DNA of 23,270 nt from Penium margaritaceum (Eukaryota > Streptophyta > Zygnematophyceae > Desmidiales > Peniaceae): contig SZWC01001192.1 of assembly GCA_023375785.1 (NCBI GenBank), forward strand, positions 41,945-65,214. The letters are read 5' to 3'. Positions 17,521 to 23,270 of the stretch are shown here, one piece after another. The stretch's first letter is position 1; each line of letters starts with the position of its first letter. The notes beneath the pieces are model-generated. The model had not been told where the DNA came from. It made no database searches and saw nothing but the letters and a program-made list of their open reading frames with translations. Position numbers and translations under genes: made by a program.

Positions 17521-18374
17521 GAGCGAAGGCAGACAGGCACTGGTCCCCGTGTGGAACTGACATTCGGATGCCATGCGAGACCGAGGCACGACAGTTGACG
17601 TAAGCCAGGTGTCGTGGCAGCATCAGCTTCTTTTCTGGGTCGGCAATGGTCATCGTGACCATGTGTGCACCATGACCTTTACTTTCTTGGTGGCGGAGAC
17701 AAAAGTGCGTTCTAGTGACCGTTGCCTCCAGAAAGTGTACATGAAAGTTCACGAACTTCATCAACTCCATCTTGATTCTCTTCATGCGGCTTCCCTGTTC
17801 GAGAGTTCTGCAGGACCATCTCTTGTGTCTGGCCCAAGTGGTACATGAGTCCCATAATTATGGAGTGGCCATTACTATCCTTACATTCATGGCACTTTGC
17901 GTAGTGTCCTTTGGAGTTTTTACGCAATTCGAGGGTGTTTTGGCCACCTGCCACGACCTAGGGACCTAAATCACTTGGACACTTTTGGAGCACAATCGAG
18001 GTTTGGTGTTGGGGTAGGAGCGTGTTTATTAATGATCCCACATTGTTCAATCGCCTTCTCATCGACATTAGACCTTCTTTCAATAACCCCTTGATATTCT
18101 CGAAACACCCCAACATCTAAAGAGATCCTAGAAGTGGCCACCCACTACACAAAATGATGTTATAGGAGATGAAGTAAGAGTATGCATGGTATCTAGGATT
18201 ATGTCTTAGAGTCAAGATGTACGACGACTTTGTAAGTTGCCCCCATAGTCAACCACGTCTGAGAAACTCCCATTCTGAGAAAAGTAGCTAGGTCGCCCCC
18301 CTTCCGAAAAGTCATGGCCGGGATGTCCCCATTTTGGTGCTTCGGGGAATTACGGCTACGATGCCCAATACGGA
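17521..18374. other. Downstream spacer, no clear gene
   Basis: No supported gene apart from the weak zinc-finger-like ORF at 17712-17954. The sequence becomes AT-richer towards 18000-18374. I see no LTR or tRNA pattern. Confidence 0.3.
17712..17954 (-). pseudogene. Possible BED-type zinc-finger remnant (weak)
   Basis: An 80-codon minus-strand open frame contains KNSKGHYAKCHECKDSNGHS, then MGLMYHLGQ, then DEVREL. The order C-x2-C, then a Met/His-Leu block, then (D/E)EVR loosely recalls the BED zinc finger at the N-terminus of plant hAT transposases. The second His/Cys ligand pair is incomplete, and no transposase domain follows. It may be chance. Confidence 0.15.
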
Positions 18375-18438
18375 TGAAATGTTATCGACATATTGCCCCC
18401 ACTTTTTAAAGTGGGGGCAATATGTCAATAATATTTCA
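18375..18438. repeat. 64-bp near-perfect palindrome
   Basis: Arms 18375-18405 and 18408-18438 pair at 29 of 31 positions, and the inner 19 pairs (18387-18405 with 18408-18426) are perfect. The spacer is TT. The core contains CCCCCAC/GTGGGGG. A transcript from either strand would form a very stable hairpin. It could be two abutting transposon ends, a small foldback element or a hairpin RNA precursor; nothing in the sequence decides. Confidence 0.85.
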
Positions 18439-18639
18439 AGACAACGATAATATTTTGTATTGCACTTGCCTGATAATCAGTTTCAATAAAAATGGACCGT
18501 ACATTGTTCCGGACACCAAGTCTGTCGTGTCCGTCGTCCAGACTTGCTCGCATCCTTGCTGTCGACTTTTACATGTGACGGGTCAGACTTTGTATATATA
18601 TCTTGTAACCTCATAGGGCGTCTCTAAAGGCGGAGGAAA
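18439..18639. other. Spacer next to the Copia-3 LTR
   Basis: No gene. It contains TATATATA at 18594-18601, immediately outside the inferred end of the Copia-3 LTR. If the LTR is longer than I infer, part of this stretch belongs to it. Confidence 0.3.
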
Positions 18640-19310
18640 CGTTGACCATACTAAAACACAGAGCTTCCTAAGAAACTGCTAGGAAGCTTCCTAGCCTTGC
18701 TGCTGCTGACGTGGCGACACTGTCCAGTCAGCTGATGCACTAGCAAGCAGGCAGGTGCAAGAAACAGCAAGGATCAGGCTAGGGAGACGCGCAAAGTCTC
18801 ATAAGCTTCAATAGCTTAGTAAATGCAGAGAGAAATGACAAATGACAGGTCCAGGGCATAAGTACCTGCCGCGGCGCACAGCGGGTGTCGCACGCGGCAG
18901 TCCAAGAACTGTCCTAAAACCGGCCCAAAACCACTGTTTTGGCCATAACTCTACGCACACATGTCAGAATCCTGCGCCGTCTGAACCTAGACGTGCAGAA
19001 TCAAAAGACGCACGCAACGACTGGTCACATGCATGCATCCATCGACTGACAGCGAGTATATAATGCAAAAACATGCAAATGGGTCTCATGCCCAGTCCGC
19101 CGAAAGGCGCCTGCAAGACGTAGAAGGCACAGCAAGGAGTCCCGGTGACATCTGGGGCTCTGGAACAGTAGTCGGTCAGCTCCAGACGGGTAGGCCGCCG
19201 CCTGTCGTCGCGCCGGTGTCACCAGGGCCGCCTGCCTCAGGGATCTGCACGAGTATGGACACGGCCGAGTGGTCACAGTAAACTGTACAGAAACGGCACA
19301 AATCACAACA
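18640..19310 (-). repeat. Copia-3 3' LTR (left boundary inferred)
   Basis: The right end is firm: on the minus strand, TGTTGTGATTTG follows the polypurine tract. The left end is inferred from a TG...CA frame near GTTGACC (18641-18647), which gives about 670 bp, similar to the other LTRs here. It contains TATATAAT at 19057-19064, a possible TATA region about 250 bases from the LTR start, and the 16-bp palindrome CTAGGAAGCTTCCTAG (18679-18694). With only one LTR visible, the left end could be wrong. Confidence 0.55.
18679..18694. repeat. 16-bp perfect palindrome in the Copia-3 LTR
   Basis: CTAGGAAGCTTCCTAG. Its centre GAAGCTTC fits the GAAnnTTC heat-shock-element pattern and echoes the CTAGGAAG/CTAGAAG motifs repeated at 65-340. 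It lies near the U5 end of the LTR, not upstream of the TATA-like site, so a promoter role is doubtful. Confidence 0.6.
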
Positions 19311-19319
19311 CTCCCCCAT
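19311..19319 (-). other. Copia-3 polypurine tract
   Basis: ATGGGGGAG on the minus strand, directly before TGTTGTG. It lies about 87 bases downstream of the pol stop codon, the expected position for the plus-strand primer of a copia element. Confidence 0.85.
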
Positions 19320-19405
19320 GACCCGATGGTACGCATGTCCATACGCGTGCAGCACTGGTACATCCACATAGTGAGTGACACAGACAGATGAGACAGCNCC
19401 CACAC

Positions 19406-21259
19406 TCAACCACTGTCACGCACGGGGCGAAGCCCAACAGAACGAATGGCCACCAGGAACTTTCCGCGTGCAAGTGCCTTCGTCAAGAAATCAGCTCGCT
19501 GCAAGTCAGTGCCAACCCACATGATGGAGATCACGCGTCGCTCCACCAGATCGCGAACGAAATGATGCTCAACCGCAATGTGCTTTGTGCGAGCATGAAA
19601 AACACCAGAGTTCTCCGCAATGGCGAGAGCACTCTGGTTGTCGCAACGCAGCACAATGGCGGGTACTGACTGCCCTAGCTCAAGAAACAGGCGCTGCAGC
19701 CAAACTGCCTCAGCAGCCCCTGCCCCCAAAGCCACATACTCTGCCTCCGACGAGCTACGTGCGATGCAGCCCTGCTTCCCGCTTCGCCAAGACAAAGCGG
19801 TACCACCGAGCAGGAACACGTAGCCAGTGCGACTGCGCCCGTCGGGACTCCAAGCCCAGTCGCTGTCAGTGTAGCCGTCAAGGACCACCGAAAACTGCCG
19901 ACGAAAGCAGAGTCCGAGATACGGTGTGGAAACCACGTACCGTACCACTCGCACAGCCGCGTGAAGGGCTCTCGCACGTGGAGCCTGCGAGAACTGAGCG
20001 AGGAGGTTGACGGCGAACGCGGTGTCGGGACGCGTGGTCGTGGCCAGGTACATCAGAGATCCGATCAGACGGAGGTACAAGGTCACGTCCACTGTCTCCC
20101 CCAGCTGTGTAGGGTCATCCACCTTCAGGGCATCCTGCCCATCAGGTGTAATGGGTGTGGAAGCAGTGGGCACTGCACCGAGGAGATCGCTAAAGCGCTC
20201 CCCCACGACTCGTGCATATCGGGCCTGATGCAGCAGCAGTGTCCGATGTCTGCGATCACGTACAATCTCCATGCCGAGAAACACCGATGCAGGACCGAGG
20301 TCCTTCATCCTGTAGGCGGTCTGCAGGACAGCCTTGGCCTCCTTCACGGCCTCCAGAGATGGAGACGCAATCAGAAGGTCATCAACATAGACCAGGATGG
20401 CGGTGAGACGCTCGGGTGTCGGCAGGATGAACAGCGAGGGGTCAGCCTCGCTCTGTACGTATCCTGCACGAGTCAAGGTGCCTGTGATCTCCCGGTTCCA
20501 ACACCGTGGAGACTGCTTGAGGCCGTACAAGGACTTGCGCAAGCGCCAGACCTTGTCACCGTCCTCAAAGCCTGGTGGCTGAGCCACGTAGATCTCCTCA
20601 TCCAGAGAGCCATGGAGGAACGCGTTGTTCACATCCATCTGGTGTAGTTCCCAGTCATGCTGAGCCACTACACCGAACAGAGCTCGAGCTGAGGTCATGC
20701 GGCCGACAGGGGCAAAGGTGTCAGTGTAGTCAACTCCCTCAATCTGAGAGAACCCCTTGACGACCAAGCGGGCCTTGTAGCGTTCCAGTGAGCCATCAGG
20801 CTTCACTTTCTTGCGAAAGACCCACTTGACCTGAATCGCCTTCCTCCCGGGGGGAAGGTCGACCAGCTCATAGACTCCGTGCTCTCGGATAGCGCGAAGC
20901 TCATCCTCGCAAGCAGCTCGCCAGGCATCAGAATCCTGCGATGAGAGAGCCTCTCTCAATGTGCCTGGATCAGGGGCCAGAGAGGGGGAACTCTGCGTGG
21001 CAAGTGCAGACGCCACCGTGTCAGGCCTGACAGTCACGAGGTCAGCTGCTGCGTCACAGGCGATATGGAACTCGCGAGTGACCAGATCGTGCCCGATGGG
21101 GCACGCTGGGTGTACCTCTGTAGACTCAGTGCGGGCACTCAGGCCTAGGGCCTTTGTGCCTGGATCACCGCTCGCGATGCTGCGAGTGGGGCGCCTGGGT
21201 CCCGGACCCGACGCCCGCTGAGCTCCGGAATCCAGTGGTCGAAGGCGACCACCAGGCTC
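19406..21259 (-). CDS. Copia-3 pol, C-terminal part: reverse transcriptase and RNase H
   Basis: Open from the N at 21260 to a TGA at 19406-19408. It starts with a low-complexity linker. RT follows: WRAACEDELRAIREHGVYEL, VKWVFRKKVKPDG, YKARLVVKGFSQ, QMDVNNAFLHG and SLYGLKQSPR. The active site YVDD is at 20378-20389, followed by MKDLG and the connection region (GSLMYLATTTRPD). RNase H keeps all acidic residues: the Asp in YTDSDWA, the Glu in SSEAEYVAL, the Asp in CDNQSA and the Asp in ADFLTKAL. This domain set copies element RNA into DNA inside particles. Its frame differs by one from the upstream part, exactly at the unresolved base. In copia elements both parts form one polyprotein, so this is probably not a separate gene and has no start of its own. 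Confidence 0.92.
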   Translation of the reverse strand, partial: EPGGRLRPLDSGAQRASGPGPRRPTRSIASGDPGTKALGLSARTESTEVHPACPIGHDLVTREFHIACDAAADLVTVRPDTVASALATQSSPSLAPDPGTLREALSSQDSDAWRAACEDELRAIREHGVYELVDLPPGRKAIQVKWVFRKKVKPDGSLERYKARLVVKGFSQIEGVDYTDTFAPVGRMTSARALFGVVAQHDWELHQMDVNNAFLHGSLDEEIYVAQPPGFEDGDKVWRLRKSLYGLKQSPRCWNREITGTLTRAGYVQSEADPSLFILPTPERLTAILVYVDDLLIASPSLEAVKEAKAVLQTAYRMKDLGPASVFLGMEIVRDRRHRTLLLHQARYARVVGERFSDLLGAVPTASTPITPDGQDALKVDDPTQLGETVDVTLYLRLIGSLMYLATTTRPDTAFAVNLLAQFSQAPRARALHAAVRVVRYVVSTPYLGLCFRRQFSVVLDGYTDSDWAWSPDGRSRTGYVFLLGGTALSWRSGKQGCIARSSSEAEYVALGAGAAEAVWLQRLFLELGQSVPAIVLRCDNQSALAIAENSGVFHARTKHIAVEHHFVRDLVERRVISIMWVGTDLQRADFLTKALARGKFLVAIRSVGLRPVRDSG

Positions 21260-21260
21260 N

Positions 21261-23270
21261 GCCAATGGCAACAATAGCCGGATCGTCAAGTGCTGGAGAC
21301 CGAGAGGGGGCTCGAGCGGACCCCTCAGCCTGGCGACCAGTGGTCGACGGCGAACTCTCCCCCATCCGCTGAGAACCCTCACAGGAAGGGACGTGGGCAG
21401 CAGAGAGAGCTGTGATGGAAGTCAGATCACGGTAAGTGAGTGACTCAAAAAACAGCGCGTCCCGAGACTCTATGACGCGACGGCGAGTGGGATCCCAGAA
21501 ACGCCAGGCCTTCGACCGCGGGGAGATGCCGATGAAGGCACACAAACGACCCCGAGGGGAGACCTTGGACCCCTGCTGGTCCTCGGTGTACCACACGGAG
21601 GCCAGGGAACCCCAGACGCGAGCGAGGCGCAGATCAGCACGGTGGCCAAACCAGAGCTCGTACGGTGTAATATGGTCCGGAAGCGGACCATGCGGGAGGC
21701 GGTTCCAGACCCAGGTCATGTAGGAGAAACCCTCGAAGGCGAAGGACTCCGGGAGACCGCACTCAGACCGCATGGCGCGGACCGCATCCTCCATGGTGCG
21801 GTTCCAGCGCTCAGAGACACCGTTCTGCTGTGGGGTGGCAGGAGCAGAGACCTGGTGAAAAATGCCGTGCTCAGCAAAGTAGGCGTCCATCTCGCCGAGG
21901 AACTCGCCACCGCGATCAGAGCGGAACGTGTGTAGCGTGTGGCGAGACTGACGCTCAGCCATCACGAGCCAGAGCCGAACCGCAAGTGCGGCGTCGCTCT
22001 TCTGACGGAGACTGTAGACCCACCGCATCCGGGTGAAGTCATCAGTCAGTGTCAGAACGTAGCGGCCCCTCTCGGACACGAACTCGACCGGGAGAGGACC
22101 AAGCAGGTCCGAGTGGATCAGCTCGAGGGGCCGCAGTGCTCGTGAACGCGAATCAGGGTAAGTGCACCTGTGCATCTTACCCTGAGCGCAAAAAAGGCAG
22201 TCGGTCCTGGGTGGCTTCTCGAAAGAAGCCAGATCAAGACCAAGTGCGGGTTGTGTCCGGATGAGCTTCGACACAGTGTCGGAGCCCACGTGACACAGAC
22301 GTCGGTGCAACAATCTCTGGTGGTCTGGGGATAGAACACCAGTGACAAAAACGCGACCAGAGGACGTAGAGGAGCGAGGGGAGGACGGCCGGGCAATGCG
22401 GTACAGGTCATCAACAACTGAAGCGCGCAGAACGATGCTACGGGTGTCAGAAGCAGTCACAGTCGCCGAATCAGCGGTGTGCTCAACAGAGAGACCCATC
22501 AGTGTGCAGGCACGCACAGACAGCAGGCTGAGCTCAAGATCAGGTACAAAGAGCACGTCAGAGAGATACAAGGGGCCAGACGGACCATCGAAACATACAA
22601 CCCCAACACCGTGGACTGGTAAGGACTGACCAGAGCCTGTGCGAACAGAACGGACAGTCGTGACGGGACCAAGAACCACAAAGTCACTGCGACGACACGT
22701 CATGTGGTGAGTGGCACCGGAATCGATGATCCAAGTGCCACTGGGGTCACGACCGGTGGACGTCACTGTACAACGAGCAATGGAACACTCGGCATCAGAG
22801 GGACGCTGAGCCGTCTGTGGGACAGAACGACGGACATCACGAAGGTGAGCCTCACGGATCCAGTCTGTGCAGTCAGGTCCATCATCATCACATGCGGACT
22901 GTGCTCCCCCACGCGTATCATCACGAGTCACGAAGGCGGACGAACAAGCAGTCTGTGACCCACTCGACGATGACAACACACTCGCACCTCCCTGTGAGCG
23001 AAGCGCCAGAAGGTGACGTAGCTCGGCGATGGTGCGGTCACGGGGGTCTGGATCACTGCTGCTCGCTGGTGACGACTCAGGAACAGCTGCAGTCGTAGTC
23101 GTCGCGCGTCCCGAGGAGTGTGCGGACGACGCGCCAGACGCAGTACGAGCAGCATGGGCCGCCTGAAGCCCACGAGTGATGCGCCCCCAGTCAAGCGGCT
23201 GCTGGCACTCGGTGTAGCGATGGGCACCTCCACAGTTGTAGCAGTGGACGGAACGCCCACTGCTACCACT
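21261..23270 (-). CDS. Copia-3 gag-pol, middle part: gag zinc knuckle, protease, integrase (partial)
   Basis: Open frame entering from the right edge with no start in the window. The zinc knuckle CYNCGGAHRYTEC lies at about 23205-23243 (CX2CX3HX4C, one residue shorter than usual). The protease WIIDSGATHH follows at about 22710-22733. The integrase HHCC zinc domain (HRRLCH ... CLFC) runs from about 22306 to 22188. The integrase catalytic residues are Asp (HSDLLGP, about 22109), Asp (RSDRGGEF, about 21917) and Glu (NGVSERWN, about 21812), with 34 residues between the last two by my count. A C-terminal integrase region follows (CAFIGISPRSKAWRFWDP). After the N at 21260 this frame reaches a stop near 21165, while the neighbouring frame continues into RT. 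All key residues look intact. Confidence 0.92.

Larger units (their letters stand above)
18640..23270 (-). mobile_element. Copia-3: well-preserved Ty1/copia retrotransposon, truncated by the window edge
   Basis: Minus-strand element running in from the right edge: gag C-terminus with zinc knuckle, protease, integrase, RT, RNase H, polypurine tract (19311-19319) and 3' LTR (about 18640-19310). The coding part has no stop over about 3.86 kb if the single ambiguous base at 21260 is ignored, and every catalytic motif I checked is present. It is richer in G+C than Copia-1 and Copia-2 by eye and belongs to a different lineage. The 5' LTR, primer-binding site and start of gag are outside the window, so the LTR divergence and target duplication cannot be judged here. 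Confidence 0.9.

Noticed and set aside
18007..19310. Alternative long LTR for Copia-3 starting at TGTTGGGG (18007)
   Set aside because: It would give mirror TGTTG/CAACA ends but a 1.3-kb LTR, twice the size of the others, and no second copy is available for support. It is kept only as an alternative boundary.
1..23270. tRNA, rRNA, CRISPR, bacterial promoter or operon features
   Set aside because: No cloverleaf, rRNA core or spaced direct-repeat array was seen. The gene style and retrotransposons are eukaryotic.

Overview
The window is eukaryotic repeat-rich DNA, most likely from the green lineage (a land plant or a streptophyte alga). The evidence is indirect. There are no bacterial-style operons, and three Ty1/copia-type LTR retrotransposons fill about two thirds of the sequence. 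Two of them carry primer-binding sites that match a plant-type initiator tRNA-Met: one pairs with the anticodon stem-loop, the other with the 3' end. I cannot name the species. No rRNA, tRNA or CRISPR feature was found.

Layout. 1-370 holds a cluster of TTCnnGAA/GAAnnTTC motifs (heat-shock-element pattern) ending in a TATA-like box inside an inverted repeat. 371-1202 has no clear gene but contains a GGTACC-rich foldback repeat. 1203-11917 is an old, broken minus-strand copia element (called Copia-2 here). Its left LTR is split by a second, plus-strand copia element (Copia-1, 1523-7220), which is flanked by the 5-bp target duplication GTGCA. The unsplit right LTR of Copia-2 preserves the empty site. 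Both elements are riddled with stops and frameshifts. Copia-1 has YVDN in place of YVDD, and Copia-2 has lost the central part of reverse transcriptase. 11924-12582 is a MITE-like element with short inverted ends, related to the foldback repeat at the left.

12946-17520 is the only stretch with cellular-looking genes: two divergently oriented copies of a five-helix membrane protein resembling DUF2306. The right copy (16633-17520, plus) is intact. The left copy (12946-13815, minus) has a single in-frame TAG where the right copy has Trp. The spacer of about 2.8 kb holds a G-rich tract, a (CT)9 microsatellite, a short palindrome and a possible decayed or spliced minus-strand coding segment (about 15.86-16.48 kb) that I do not recognise.

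17521-18640 is mostly non-coding, with a 64-bp near-perfect palindrome and a weak zinc-finger-like ORF. From about 18640 to the right edge lies a third, much better preserved copia element (Copia-3, minus strand): its 3' LTR, polypurine tract, and an almost uninterrupted gag(C-terminal)-protease-integrase-RT-RNase H coding region. Its only break is at a single ambiguous base (N, 21260), so it is probably the youngest element and may be coding-intact. Isolated Ns at 8423, 9551, 12896, 19397 and 21260 look like assembly placeholders, and two of them coincide with reading-frame damage.
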